A stretch of 51,204 nucleotides of DNA from Marinilabiliaceae bacterium (GCA_021443545.1 JABUTU010000005.1:1-51204); one strand, 5' to 3'. Numbered from the stretch's first letter, positions 25,743 through 36,050 are shown. The notes: generated from the sequence alone by a model not told the origin. Translations and numbers: made by a program.

Positions 25743-27344
25743 TTAGTCGAGGTCTCCAATCTTAGCGTCAACAAGAGACTCCGCACCAATTGAATAATCA
25801 CCGTTTGCAGGATCTGCATATGCAGGATCAACGCTTATACCCTTAGGGTCAACCTGTGCATTTGCTGTCTCTGTTGCCAAAAATGCAGCAGCGTTGAAGT
25901 AGTTATTATTCTCCATCTTAGCAATCACTGTTGTCGACTGGTTAGTAATATAAGCCTTTGTATTAGATACGATATTGTTAGAGAAGTTTATAGGGAATGT
26001 CTCACCAAGACGTATATAAAGCAATCTCTTCGATGCGTTATCCGACACCTTATCAAATGTATTGTTCGTGATAGTAATTGTACCTGCAGGAACTACAGTA
26101 TTACCACCCGCATCCATACGGAAACAGTCACGACCCGCAGTAGCGCAGTTGTATACTGTATTGTTTGTGAAAATGAATTCTGCAGCTGCTGTCTTACGAA
26201 AGTCGAAGAGGTCGCCACCAGAGCACTCAATGTCGTAGAATCGACAGTTGTTAAAGAGAATCTTACCGACAGGAACTGCCACATTGCCATAAATAACCCC
26301 TTTAGTGTAATTCTTCACCTCGCAACCGTCAAGTATGATATGGTCAACAGTTCCCTCGCCATCGAGCATAACAATTGCCTGATCACCATTATTAGAGCCA
26401 TCTTTTTCCTCCTTGCCCTCTGGTACGAACTTTCCATCGAGAACAATATTTGTCATCTCAAGCGACATGCCAGCGGGCACCTTAATATTAACGCCCTTGA
26501 TAATACCCTTAGCATCGGCTGAAGCCGACTTGAAAGAGACAACTGTCAGGCCTTCGACCTGAGGTAGAGTTATTGTTTTGGTCTTTTGAGCACCCTCTTC
26601 ATTAAGTTCCACAGAGGCCACGATGCCATCTATGAGAATCTGATTATCCTCTGGAGTAATGAGAGTGAATGCCTCCTCGAGTTCTGCAAAATTCGATGCT
26701 GGCCATCCGAGAGGATTGGTCTGCACATCCCATTTAGCGCGTTGCTTACCATTAGCCTTGAGGTACTTAATTGTGTACCTATGCTCAGGGTTAAGACCTG
26801 TTATCTTAGCGCATCCAGCAGCTATCTCATCCTCTGTGACAGCACGTTGGTGGTCATCGCCTTCGCCCCATGAGATGATATCAGCAACCACACCTGGAGT
26901 CCAATAGACAGTTGCATCATACTTACCCACTAAGCATTTTGGTTTCTTATCCTCTAAGACCGCGGTCTGTTCTGGCTCTGTTTTAATCTCAAAATTGGTC
27001 CACTTACTACCCGTCACACCCTCTTTTTGAGCATAGATACGTGCATAATAAGTTGTCTCACCCTCCAGACCTTTTATAGTCTTTGTAAGAGCCGTACTCT
27101 GTTCTGTCCTGTAGAGTTGGGTTCTTGCCTCATCCGTGTAGATTTCGATAACAAAATTATCTGCATCCACATTCTCCGTCCATGTAATCTCAGCATCCAC
27201 GTTATTGCGAATCTTCACTTTAACATCTGAGGGAGAGAAAACACGAGAATAGAGCACATCTGTAATCTCATCGTCTCTATCTTCGCAAGCCGTGAAGCCA
27301 CAAACAAGCGCAGATGTCATGAGTATGCTTAAATACTTATTCAT
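25743..27344 (-). CDS. DUF5123/DUF4957-type surface lipoprotein of a glycan locus
   Basis: The 533 residues start with a lipoprotein signal ending in GFTAC (Cys20). A fibronectin-III-like domain follows (about 36-120, with DAEITWTENVDADNFVIEIY), then a second FN3-like part (about 130-215), and a right-handed beta-helix typical of DUF4957/DUF5123 (about 215-533, with ladders such as HIILDGCEVKNYTKGVIYGN and FIFTNNTVYNC). Such proteins are found with SusC/SusD pairs in pectin- or hemicellulose-type loci and probably bind the glycan at the cell surface. No catalytic pectate-lyase residues are obvious. It is the third gene of the operon, 73 bases after susD. Confidence 0.8.
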   Translation of the reverse strand: MNKYLSILMTSALVCGFTACEDRDDEITDVLYSRVFSPSDVKVKIRNNVDAEITWTENVDADNFVIEIYTDEARTQLYRTEQSTALTKTIKGLEGETTYYARIYAQKEGVTGSKWTNFEIKTEPEQTAVLEDKKPKCLVGKYDATVYWTPGVVADIISWGEGDDHQRAVTEDEIAAGCAKITGLNPEHRYTIKYLKANGKQRAKWDVQTNPLGWPASNFAELEEAFTLITPEDNQILIDGIVASVELNEEGAQKTKTITLPQVEGLTVVSFKSASADAKGIIKGVNIKVPAGMSLEMTNIVLDGKFVPEGKEEKDGSNNGDQAIVMLDGEGTVDHIILDGCEVKNYTKGVIYGNVAVPVGKILFNNCRFYDIECSGGDLFDFRKTAAAEFIFTNNTVYNCATAGRDCFRMDAGGNTVVPAGTITITNNTFDKVSDNASKRLLYIRLGETFPINFSNNIVSNTKAYITNQSTTVIAKMENNNYFNAAAFLATETANAQVDPKGISVDPAYADPANGDYSIGAESLVDAKIGDLD

Positions 27345-27366
27345 ATCCTCTTTCGTATTAATTTAA

Positions 27367-27401
27367 GGCAGGGCGAATAGCAGGTTATCCGTCCTTGCCC
27401 T
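27367..27401 (-). other. possible intercistronic hairpin between susD and the DUF5123 gene
   Basis: On the minus strand GGGCAAGGACG and CGCCCTGCC pair with a bulge and a mismatch around a 14-base loop. Such hairpins between sus genes may reduce expression of the last gene or protect the upstream message. Confidence 0.3.
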
Positions 27402-27417
27402 TTATTATTTCTGTTTA

Positions 27418-29223
27418 TTAGTCGTTTGACAGCATTCCGTTTGAGTTACTGATGAAGTATGACCATATAGGCCAGAACTGATTCTGGTCAGGGTCATTAA
27501 CGAAGAGAGCCTCGATGTAATCATCCGTGAATTTATTCGTCACCTCGCCAGTCTTCTCGTCAGTTGACGTAAACCATGCCTTTGAAACATATCCGAGATC
27601 CTTGAGATTTGCCTTATAGTAATCCTCGCTATCTCCGAGTTCGAGACCATAAATCTCAAGTTTCTCACCGTTATTCATAAGGTATAACTTCTCAGGAAGG
27701 CTGGCATATTTTCCTTGACGATTTGCGTACTCCTTAAGCTCAGCCTTTGTAGCCTTCAGTGTAGAACCAAGTTCACCCCAACGAATAAGGTCCATCTTAC
27801 GAAGCATCTCGCCAGCGAACTCAAGTTTACGTTGATTCTTCACAGCCTGGAAGAATGTCTCCTTGCTTGTCTGAGCAGCTGCAAGATAATCAGCTGCTTC
27901 TGCTGCTGGAAGAGCTCGATCAAGAATTGGCTTCATATACTGAGCTGCTCCAGAAGGACCTTCGAGTTCATTTATTGCCTCTGCAGCCATGAGGTAGACA
28001 TCTGCCAAACGCATTACCTGCCAGTTACAGCCATCATCATTGGTAGATGTCACGATACGACCCATCCACTCGTAACGGAGCTTACCGAAACACCAGCTAT
28101 AGATGTTACGGAGTTCTTGCACAGCTATACCATCGGCATTTGCCTTGCCCCACTGATAAGGGCAACATGTGATATCACGACGAACATCGTTCTTCGAATA
28201 GGCATAGAATAGTGTTGGGACAGGACCGTTCTGACCGCCCTTAGCCTGCTTTGTATACTGGTCATTCGAAGAGTGCTGAAGACCAAATGTATAGATTACA
28301 CGACCGCGACCCTCTGAGAATGGAATCTCGAAGAGCGACTCTTTACCTGCAGTCACATCATCCTGGCAGAGAGCCTTAAAGTTATCAACGAATGCACCAA
28401 GTTTGCAATTGCCATTCTTGATAACATCCACACACTCCTCCTTTGCAATCTGATACATTGCGCTACGTGACAGTTCGGGGTCATTAGAGAGACGATTTCC
28501 ATCTGCACGCTGGCTATAACCACCAGCATAGAGAGCTATACGGGCACGGAGAGCCTTTGCAAACTCCTTAGATACACGTTCTGTGGTCTTTGTCTGTATT
28601 GTGGTGTTAGCCCAAGGCAAATACTCCTGAGCCTCCTTAAGGTCGGCCAGCAACTGCTTATATATAATATCCCTGTCGCTCTTTGCCTGATACATAGTTG
28701 ATGCTGTAACAGGTTCAAAACGAGCCACCACATCACCATGTGCTTTTATAAGGTCGACATAAACCATAGCACGAAGTGTAAGACACTCACCAAGAAGATA
28801 CTTCAAATCGTCTGATTTTGCATATTTACGGAGACCTTCAATAGAGCAGTTTGCACGTTCGATGGCCTCATATAGCTTTGCCCAATAGACATTATTGACA
28901 TTCATCTGACCATTCACATCGGTCGTGCAATAAGCACACAGGTCATATTTTCCTGCATCTGGAATCTTTGAAGCCTGAGCACCATTTATCCACTCACAGT
29001 CAGTATTCATACCATAGTATGGCAAGAAACGACCACGATATGAGTTCGTCTCTCCGAACGACTGGTGAATAGACATTACGGAAGCTTCAGCGTAGGTATA
29101 GGTGGAGTAAACCAACTCATCACCCATGGTCGATGGAGACTCTACATCGAGAGTATCGTCGCATGATGAGAACGACATCACTGCGGCTGCTGCCATCATT
29201 GAAATATATGCTGTCTTATTCAT
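27418..29223 (-). CDS. SusD/RagB family nutrient-binding lipoprotein
   Basis: The 601 residues begin with a lipoprotein signal ending in SFSSC (Cys21). The N-terminal half has the TPR-like helices of SusD/RagB (VYWAKLYEAIERANCSIEGL, YLLGECLTLRAMVYVDLIKAHGD), and the C-terminal part ends with the usual RKLEFAGEMLRKMDLIRWGEL and FWPIWSYFISNSNGML. It sits on the SusC barrel at the outer surface and closes over bound glycan. It starts 20 bases after susC. The ligand is unknown; the DUF5123 neighbour points to a plant cell-wall glycan. Confidence 0.93.
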   Translation of the reverse strand: MNKTAYISMMAAAAVMSFSSCDDTLDVESPSTMGDELVYSTYTYAEASVMSIHQSFGETNSYRGRFLPYYGMNTDCEWINGAQASKIPDAGKYDLCAYCTTDVNGQMNVNNVYWAKLYEAIERANCSIEGLRKYAKSDDLKYLLGECLTLRAMVYVDLIKAHGDVVARFEPVTASTMYQAKSDRDIIYKQLLADLKEAQEYLPWANTTIQTKTTERVSKEFAKALRARIALYAGGYSQRADGNRLSNDPELSRSAMYQIAKEECVDVIKNGNCKLGAFVDNFKALCQDDVTAGKESLFEIPFSEGRGRVIYTFGLQHSSNDQYTKQAKGGQNGPVPTLFYAYSKNDVRRDITCCPYQWGKANADGIAVQELRNIYSWCFGKLRYEWMGRIVTSTNDDGCNWQVMRLADVYLMAAEAINELEGPSGAAQYMKPILDRALPAAEAADYLAAAQTSKETFFQAVKNQRKLEFAGEMLRKMDLIRWGELGSTLKATKAELKEYANRQGKYASLPEKLYLMNNGEKLEIYGLELGDSEDYYKANLKDLGYVSKAWFTSTDEKTGEVTNKFTDDYIEALFVNDPDQNQFWPIWSYFISNSNGMLSND

Positions 29224-29243
29224 TTCTGTATTGTCTTTATAGA

Positions 29244-32200
29244 TTAGAAGTTGAGGTTAAGACCAACTACAAACTGACGGCTCTTTGGATAGGCAGAGAA
29301 GTCTACATTAGGTGTCATGTTTGTTTTACGGCATGTAGAGACTTCTGGATCGTAACCTGTATAATCTGTGAGAACAAAGAGGTTATAACCAGAGCAGTAG
29401 ATACGAGCCTTCTGAATATGCCATTTCTTCGTTATATCGGTTGGAATGGTATAACCAACGGTTGCTGTTGCAAGACGAAGGAATGAAGCATCTTCGATAG
29501 CCCAATCTGTTGTAATATACTTACTTGTGTACGGACTCCACATTGTAGTGTTTGCATTCATTTGAGCAAGTTCACTCAAGTCGGTCGACATAGTACCATC
29601 AGCTCGAAGGTTAGTCCAACGCTTACCAGAAGCCATCTCTGACGTCAGGTTACGATACTTTGACTGACGAGTCTGCGTGAACTCAACCTTATTTGCATTG
29701 TATACATCCTGACCAATGCTATATGTGAAGTTTGCAGAGAGGTCGAAACCATATATTGTACCAGAAATATTGAAACCACCAGCAAAGTCTGGGTTAGCAT
29801 CGCCTATAACTGTCATATCATTCTCATCAACCTTACCATCTCCGGTCAAATCCTGAAGTTTCATAGAACCTGGACGAAGATCTACGTATGCAGAGCAATC
29901 TGTCACTCCTTCAGCAAGTACGAATTTACCATTCTGATAACCTGTGAAATCAGATGCCTCATAGCGACCTGCGCTCTTGAACCCATACATTTGACCTACT
30001 CGTCCTCCCTCAACAACGAGGAAGTCTTTTGTAATGTCTGAGTTCCAGTCTGCCATCTGAGTAAAGCCCTTAAGAGCATTATCACCCATCTCGGCCAAAT
30101 CAACAATCTTTGAACGGTTGATTCCTATATTAGCACTAATTGTGAGAGAACCATTAGGACGATTTATAGGGTTGTAATTAATAGACAACTCAAAACCTTT
30201 ATTCTCTGTCTCACCCATATTACGATACTGAGAATCATATCCTGTACCCTGAGTTGGGAAATCAATCAGGAGGTCACGTGTCGAGTTGTAATAAGCCTCA
30301 AAGCTACCGCTCAGTTTTGAATTCAGCATAGTGAAGTCAAGACCCAAGTTACGTGTTATCGTTGTCTCCCACGACAAATCCTTGTTTGTCATCTTGTTTG
30401 ATGGGGCCATATAACTATCGAGTCCGTTAATCCATGTTGTTGTCTTTGCTGAATATACACGGTTAATCTGGTCAGCAGGAATATTATTATTACCAGCGGT
30501 ACCGAAGCTTACGCGCACCTTCATGTCGTCGAGCCAGCTATTTGTATTCTCCATGAACGACTCAGAAGAGATACGCCATGCCAAAGCTGCTGATGGGAAG
30601 AAACCCCAGCGATTGCCCTCACCGAATTTTGACGAACCATCGGCACGGAATGTAGCACTCAAGAGATATTTGCTCTGATAATCGTAATTTGCACGAGCGA
30701 ACCACGACACAAGGACGTCATCAGGACTATTAGTACGCTCTATTGACATTGCAGAACCAAGAGCTGGCATGTTGAAAGCATTCTCAGATGTGAAGAATAC
30801 AGGTAGACCATCCGTGATGCTTGATTGACTCTTCGAATGAGTTACAAAATACTCGTGACCGAGGAGTACGTTCACAGTGTGATCTTCACTATCCACAAAC
30901 AACTTATTGATATCCAGATTCAAAGTATTTGTTGAACGAAGTCCCTCCTTATCTTTCTGTACAAAAGATACAGCTGGTTGCTCCTTGATACTTGTATTGT
31001 TCTTAACATAGTATGTTGTAAGACCGAAGAAACGCGACTCGTCGCTCTTGTTGTCATTGAAACCAACCTCACTCTTCAACTTCAAACCATCAAGAATCTC
31101 CCATGAGAATGCGAACTGTGCGTTGAACTGCTTCTTATAGGTGAGACGATCGTTATCAGAAATTGATTCGATAGGATTATAGAGATTGAAGTCAGGATCG
31201 GTTTCACCCTCGTCTGAAATAAGTCCCTTCACAGGGAAAGGAATGAAGATAACTGCATACTTCACACGAGACTCACGCGTTGAACCCTTATCCTCATTGG
31301 TTGATGTGCTTGCTCCAAAGACTTTTGTTTTAGAGTAACGCATTGAGAAGTCAAGACCGATTTTCTTGTGAGGCTTTGAATTAAACTTTGCAGAGAAGTT
31401 ATCACGCTTAAAACCTGACATCTCCATAATAGCCTTGTCAGTCACCATAGCGTATGATATGTTATACTTGAAGGAATCGCCACCTCCCATGATTGACAAG
31501 TTATGGTTAAACGAACTGCCAAGGCGACCGAATGTCAAATCCTGCCAGTCGTTACTCTTAACATCATCATAGAGATCAATATCTTCCCAATTACCAAATT
31601 TTTCGGTAAAGTCTGTAGGGTTAACATCTTCCGTATTGCCCTTTTTGAGTTGCATGAGCTCATACTGCCACATGACATAATCCTTTGAAGAGAGGACATC
31701 CAGCTTCTTTGTCAACTTCTTCACTGAATAGAATGCATTGTAAGCAACCTGAACCTTACCCTCCTTACCGCTCTTTGTGGTGACGAGCACTACACCATTA
31801 GCACCACGTGAACCATAAATAGCTGTAGAAGATGCATCCTTCAACACATCAATCGACTCAATGTCAGAGGGAGCAATGTCAGAGATACTCTCGACTGGGA
31901 AACCATCAACAATGAAGAGAGGTGAGTTATCACCCGTGATAGAGCCTCCACCACGCACGCGTATGGTCACCTCCGCATCTGGAGAACCTTCCGTTGTTGT
32001 AATCTGAACACCTGCCATCTTACCTGTCAGAGCTTCAGAAGCTGAAGCAACAGGAATTGCTGCAAGACTCTCAGCTGAGACCGATGCCACTGAACCAGTC
32101 ACATCCTTACGCTTCTGCGTTCCATAACCCACAGCAACAACCTCATCCAAGGCTGTAAACTCAGGCTCCATCTTCACATTGAGAGGTGATGATGTAGCCG

Positions 32201-32447
32201 GCAGTACCTGATTATTATAACCAATGAACGAGAATATAAGCTTAGCGTCCTCTGATACATTGATTGAGTAATTACCATCAAAATCGGTGATGGTTCCATT
32301 CGTTGTGCCTTCAACAACAACATTTACGCCAGGTATCGGCATGTTGTTCTCGTCGACTACTGTTCCTTTTATCGACTTCGTCTGTGCCTGCATTACGCAG
32401 CACGACATCACCATAAAGAAGAACAGACTTAGGAGTTTGCTTTTCAT
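29244..32447 (-). CDS. SusC/RagA family TonB-linked outer-membrane transporter
   Basis: The 1067 residues have the full SusC plan. A signal peptide (1-21) is followed by a CarboxypepD_reg-like domain (about 24-105, GTVVDENNMPIPGVNV), then TonB box and plug (about 108-230, with FIVDGFPVESISDIAPSDIE and the SusC signature YGSRGANGVVLVTTK). A long barrel ends in FVVGLNLNF. It imports oligosaccharides with TonB energy, paired with the SusD lipoprotein. It is the first gene of the operon, preceded by its own promoter. No anti-sigma/ECF pair or hybrid regulator is next to it. Confidence 0.95.
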   Translation of the reverse strand: MKSKLLSLFFFMVMSCCVMQAQTKSIKGTVVDENNMPIPGVNVVVEGTTNGTITDFDGNYSINVSEDAKLIFSFIGYNNQVLPATSSPLNVKMEPEFTALDEVVAVGYGTQKRKDVTGSVASVSAESLAAIPVASASEALTGKMAGVQITTTEGSPDAEVTIRVRGGGSITGDNSPLFIVDGFPVESISDIAPSDIESIDVLKDASSTAIYGSRGANGVVLVTTKSGKEGKVQVAYNAFYSVKKLTKKLDVLSSKDYVMWQYELMQLKKGNTEDVNPTDFTEKFGNWEDIDLYDDVKSNDWQDLTFGRLGSSFNHNLSIMGGGDSFKYNISYAMVTDKAIMEMSGFKRDNFSAKFNSKPHKKIGLDFSMRYSKTKVFGASTSTNEDKGSTRESRVKYAVIFIPFPVKGLISDEGETDPDFNLYNPIESISDNDRLTYKKQFNAQFAFSWEILDGLKLKSEVGFNDNKSDESRFFGLTTYYVKNNTSIKEQPAVSFVQKDKEGLRSTNTLNLDINKLFVDSEDHTVNVLLGHEYFVTHSKSQSSITDGLPVFFTSENAFNMPALGSAMSIERTNSPDDVLVSWFARANYDYQSKYLLSATFRADGSSKFGEGNRWGFFPSAALAWRISSESFMENTNSWLDDMKVRVSFGTAGNNNIPADQINRVYSAKTTTWINGLDSYMAPSNKMTNKDLSWETTITRNLGLDFTMLNSKLSGSFEAYYNSTRDLLIDFPTQGTGYDSQYRNMGETENKGFELSINYNPINRPNGSLTISANIGINRSKIVDLAEMGDNALKGFTQMADWNSDITKDFLVVEGGRVGQMYGFKSAGRYEASDFTGYQNGKFVLAEGVTDCSAYVDLRPGSMKLQDLTGDGKVDENDMTVIGDANPDFAGGFNISGTIYGFDLSANFTYSIGQDVYNANKVEFTQTRQSKYRNLTSEMASGKRWTNLRADGTMSTDLSELAQMNANTTMWSPYTSKYITTDWAIEDASFLRLATATVGYTIPTDITKKWHIQKARIYCSGYNLFVLTDYTGYDPEVSTCRKTNMTPNVDFSAYPKSRQFVVGLNLNF

Positions 32448-32509
32448 AAATCTACTATTAACATTATGTGCTTAAACCATACATCGAATTAAGTTGTAAT
32501 CCGACATTG

Positions 32510-32538
32510 CAAAAATAAGTTAATCCAAACGTATGCAA
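32510..32538 (-). promoter_or_regulatory. promoter of the susC operon
   Basis: On the minus strand TTG (32536-32538), 18 bases, then TATTTTTG (32510-32517), 62 bases before the susC start. The 325-base divergent gap between susC and rnr holds this promoter, a weak -7 box for rnr and otherwise only AT-rich sequence. Confidence 0.6.
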
Positions 32539-32751
32539 GGGGTACAAAAAGAAATAAAAAGGTAGATAAATCGTTTTTCAACTATTCACCACTTTAAACG
32601 CAACACACTGTAAATCTTTTATTTACTCCGACAAAATACTTTTATCACCCCATAATCGAATAATTTTCTCGTATACAAAAAATGCAAATTTTGACAAACG
32701 TTTGTATTCTCATTGACATCCATTTGTAACTCAAAATTGACAACAAATTAT

Positions 32752-32759
32752 TATATTTG
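32752..32759 (+). promoter_or_regulatory. possible -7 box for rnr
   Basis: TATATTTG fits TAnnTTTG but lies only 13 bases before the ATG at 32773 and has TTG at 12 or 25 bases, not at 19-20. If used, the mRNA leader would be very short. Confidence 0.35.
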
Positions 32760-32772
32760 AACGTACAAATTG

Positions 32773-35223
32773 ATGAACAAAACATTAGAAGAGATGACTA
32801 AACACAAGATAGATCTGCAAGAGAAAATGCAGAAGATGGCTGCGCAGATTATGGTTGTTCTTTCGGAGCATATTGGACAGGCATACAACTACAAGCAGAT
32901 TACGGAGATGCTGGGGCTCAAAAGCAAGAGTGACCGGCTGGAAGTGCAAGATGCTCTGTTTGAGTTGGCCGCAGCGGGTGCTATAAAAGAGGCACACGCT
33001 GGTCGATATAAAATTCCTGCTCCTATAAACGAAAATAACACTATCCAAGGCACAGTCGACATGACATCTCACGGCTCTGCATATATTGTACCTCAGAAAA
33101 AATATGCCGATACTGATGGTGACGGTGTTGACGAAGAACAAGAAGATATATTTGTTGCACAACCAAACCTGAACTCTGCTCTTCATGGTGATACCGTGGA
33201 GGTCATAATAACATCGCAACGTCGTGGCCGACAGCCTGAAGGAGAAGTCGTAAGAGTCATCAAACGAGCCAGAGAACAGTTTGTAGGTCGCTTAGAGGTA
33301 TACGAAAAGTCAGCATTCCTCGTCATGGATCAACGCCAGACAGGTGGTCACGACATATTCATTCCTCTTGACAAACTTAATGGAGCAGAGAATGGTCAGA
33401 AAGCCATAGCTAAGATTGTCGAATGGCCAGCAAAGGCAAAAAATCCGATTGGGGAAATAGTCGATGTCTTGGGCAATTCAGGAGAAAATCAGACTGAGAT
33501 GCATGCGATTCTCGCTGAGTTTGGTCTGCCCTACTCTTACCCCGAAGATGTCGCCAGCCTCGCTGAGCGTATCAATGACGGCGTGACTCCTGAGGAGATT
33601 GCAAAACGCATGGACCTTAGAGGGGTTACAACATTTACAATCGACCCCGCTGATGCCAAAGACTTTGACGACGCTCTCTCTCTGCGAAAACTGGCTGACC
33701 ACAAGTATGAAGTAGGTGTTCATATTGCGGATGTCACTCATTACGTGACTCCAGGAACTAAAATAGATGAGGAGGGTTACAACAGGGCAACGTCTGTATA
33801 CCTCGTAGACAGAACAATCCCCATGCTTCCTGAACGTCTGTCTAACTTTCTTTGCTCACTACGACCGAATGAGGAGAAACTGACCTATTCGGTTATATTC
33901 ACACTCAACAAAGAGGCTGAAATTCTTGATGCCAAAATCACTAAATCAGTAATCAAATCAGATCGACGATTCACATACGAGGAGGCGCAGGAACGCATTG
34001 AAGGTGCAGAAGGCGACTATAAAGAAGAGATTCTCATTCTCAATGATCTTGCACAGAAACTTCGGGCAAAACGTTTTGCAAACGGAGCTATAGGCTTCGA
34101 GCGTGCCGAGGTACGATTCCACATCGACGAGAATGGCAAGCCTATCGATGTCTATTTCAAAGAGGCTAAAGAGAGCAATATGCTCGTTGAGGAGTTTATG
34201 CTTCTTGCAAATCGTCACGTTGCCGAGTATATTGGTGCCGACAAGCTCAAAAACGAGACTGGTGTGACACGGAAACGCACTCCAAAGACCTTTGTCTATC
34301 GCGTCCATGATGAGCCTAACGAACAGAAATACGACAAGTTTGCTCAGTTTGTAAAGCGCTTTGGTTACGAAGCCATGCCGAAGAAAAACGAGCACATCAG
34401 TGGAGCAGTGACGAGAATCCTCAAAGAGGTAAAGGGCAAAGGCGAAGAGAATCTCATAGAGACCCTTGCTCTACGCACTATGGCAAAGGCCGTATACACG
34501 ACTAAAAACATCGGTCATTATGGTCTTGCTTTCGACTACTACACTCACTTCACATCTCCTATCCGTCGCTACCCCGACATGATGGTTCACCGACTGCTAT
34601 TCTCTTATATGAACGGTGGGAAGAGTGCTAACGGCGACAAATACGAAGATATGTGCAAGCATTGTTCAGAACGAGAGATTCTGGCTGCTGATGCCGAACG
34701 AGAGTCAATAAAATACAAACAAGTAGAGTTCTTGCTCGACCGTGTAGGAGAAGAGTTTCCAGCTACCATCTCGGGCGTAACAGAATGGGGCATATATGCA
34801 GAAATCGATGAGAACAAGTGTGAGGGTATGATATCCATACGCGACCTTGACGATGACTCATACTACTTCGATGAAGATAACTACTGCATAGCTGGTCGTT
34901 ACCACGGACATAAATTCCAGCTTGGCGACAAGATAAGAATCCGTGTTGCCAATGCCAATCTGGAGAAGAAACAACTCGACTTTGCCATAGCTGGTTCACC
35001 GCTAAAAGATATTGAGAAGCAGAATCTGAAGGCAAAAGAACAAGGGTTACCTCTGCCTGGCTCAATTGTCTCTAATACACCAACACGATCTGCCAATAAG
35101 GGCAAGAGTCGCAAAGAAGGAAGTAAGAGTCGCAAACCCAGCGCAATACCCCCAAAGAGCGTACTTAAGAAATCGAAGTCAAAGGACAAGAGTTCTAAAA
35201 AGGGTGGAAGAAAAAAGAGATAA
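32773..35223 (+). CDS. rnr: ribonuclease R
   Basis: From the ATG at 32773 the protein has 816 residues. In order it has an N-terminal helix-turn-helix-like part (about 20-80), two cold-shock domains (about 85-240), and the RNB exonuclease domain. The RNB motif TFTIDPADAKDFDDALSL (about 287-304) carries the aspartates that bind Mg. An S1 domain (about 655-740) and a very basic Lys/Ser tail (ending KSKDKSSKKGGRKKR) complete it. It degrades structured RNA from the 3' end, including rRNA and mRNA decay intermediates. It converges with the suf operon. Confidence 0.95.
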   Translation: MNKTLEEMTKHKIDLQEKMQKMAAQIMVVLSEHIGQAYNYKQITEMLGLKSKSDRLEVQDALFELAAAGAIKEAHAGRYKIPAPINENNTIQGTVDMTSHGSAYIVPQKKYADTDGDGVDEEQEDIFVAQPNLNSALHGDTVEVIITSQRRGRQPEGEVVRVIKRAREQFVGRLEVYEKSAFLVMDQRQTGGHDIFIPLDKLNGAENGQKAIAKIVEWPAKAKNPIGEIVDVLGNSGENQTEMHAILAEFGLPYSYPEDVASLAERINDGVTPEEIAKRMDLRGVTTFTIDPADAKDFDDALSLRKLADHKYEVGVHIADVTHYVTPGTKIDEEGYNRATSVYLVDRTIPMLPERLSNFLCSLRPNEEKLTYSVIFTLNKEAEILDAKITKSVIKSDRRFTYEEAQERIEGAEGDYKEEILILNDLAQKLRAKRFANGAIGFERAEVRFHIDENGKPIDVYFKEAKESNMLVEEFMLLANRHVAEYIGADKLKNETGVTRKRTPKTFVYRVHDEPNEQKYDKFAQFVKRFGYEAMPKKNEHISGAVTRILKEVKGKGEENLIETLALRTMAKAVYTTKNIGHYGLAFDYYTHFTSPIRRYPDMMVHRLLFSYMNGGKSANGDKYEDMCKHCSEREILAADAERESIKYKQVEFLLDRVGEEFPATISGVTEWGIYAEIDENKCEGMISIRDLDDDSYYFDEDNYCIAGRYHGHKFQLGDKIRIRVANANLEKKQLDFAIAGSPLKDIEKQNLKAKEQGLPLPGSIVSNTPTRSANKGKSRKEGSKSRKPSAIPPKSVLKKSKSKDKSSKKGGRKKR

Positions 35224-35243
35224 GAGAAGCTAATATAAGATAA

Positions 35244-35278
35244 TCAGCCCGGCAATTGTCTGACAAATGCTGAGCTGA
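35244..35278. terminator. possible shared terminator between rnr and the suf operon
   Basis: GCAATTGT and ACAAATGC pair with one mismatch, flanked by TCAGC and GCTGA arms with small bulges. It lies in the 76-base convergent gap. T tracts are short on both strands. Confidence 0.35.
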
Positions 35279-35299
35279 CTTATATATTATTATATCAGT

Positions 35300-35596
35300 T
35301 TATAGACCCAATTCTAAACGAGCCTCTTCACTCAGCATATCCTGCGTCCATGCTGGGTCGAACGTTATATTCACCTCAACGTCATCAATACCATCTATGG
35401 TTCTCACTCGCTCCATAACCTCCTCTGGCAAACTCTCAGCAACAGGACAATTGGGAGCTGTGAGAGTCATAAGAATCGTAGCTTTGCGATCCTCAACATT
35501 AATCTCGTATATCAAACCCAAATCGTAAATGTTAACCGGCATCTCGGGGTCATATATTGTCTTAAGCGTCTCTATGATTGCTGTCTCTATCATCAT
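35300..35596 (-). CDS. SufT-like DUF59/MIP18 family Fe-S assembly protein
   Basis: This 98-residue protein has the DUF59 pattern YDPEMPVNIYDLGLIYEI at the N terminus and the conserved cysteine in TLTAPNCPVAESLPEEV (residue about 50), followed by VNITFDPAWTQDMLSEEAR. Such proteins help Fe-S cluster maturation or delivery. It is the last gene of the suf operon, 17 bases after sufE; the position supports the role. A second Met (residue 2) is an equal start choice. Confidence 0.85.
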   Translation of the reverse strand: MMIETAIIETLKTIYDPEMPVNIYDLGLIYEINVEDRKATILMTLTAPNCPVAESLPEEVMERVRTIDGIDDVEVNITFDPAWTQDMLSEEARLELGL

Positions 35597-35613
35597 AATA
35601 CACTCTCCTTTTC

Positions 35614-36039
35614 TTACTGTTTTGTCTGAAAGGCCATAGCATACAATTTCATCTGCTTAATCATGGCAAGAAGTCCGTTAGAACGCGTCGGTGTCAGATT
35701 CTCCTTCAGCCCAATATCATCGATGAAGTGCAATTCAGTTGCAAGAATCTCGTCAGGCTTATGACCATTAAGTGTCCGTACAAGAAGAGCCACTATTCCT
35801 TTAACTATTATTGCATCACTATCGGCCTCATAAATCACATTACCCTCCTTATCCTGCGAAGCATAAATCCATACTGTTGACTGACATCCATCGATAATAT
35901 TCTCTGGCTTTCTGTGTTCTTCAGGATATGGTGGCATATCATTTCCAAGCTCGATGAGCAATGAATACTTATCCATCCAATCATCAAACCCCGAAAACTC
36001 ATCCACTATTTCCGATTGTATCTCTTCTATTGTTGCCAT
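35614..36039 (-). CDS. sufE: SufE sulfur-acceptor protein
   Basis: The 141 residues have the SufE core with the sulfur-accepting Cys52 in IIDGCQSTVWIYA, which matches Cys51 of E. coli SufE. It takes persulfide sulfur from SufS and passes it to the SufBCD scaffold. It lies 11 bases after sufS and before the SufT-like gene, in the usual order for Bacteroidota. Confidence 0.92.
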   Translation of the reverse strand: MATIEEIQSEIVDEFSGFDDWMDKYSLLIELGNDMPPYPEEHRKPENIIDGCQSTVWIYASQDKEGNVIYEADSDAIIVKGIVALLVRTLNGHKPDEILATELHFIDDIGLKENLTPTRSNGLLAMIKQMKLYAMAFQTKQ

Positions 36040-36050
36040 GACCTTTAATT

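Noticed and set aside
29244..32447. Cobalamin or other vitamin transport role for the SusC-like gene
   Set aside because: The SusD partner and DUF5123-type neighbour point to glycan uptake, and no riboswitch is visible upstream.
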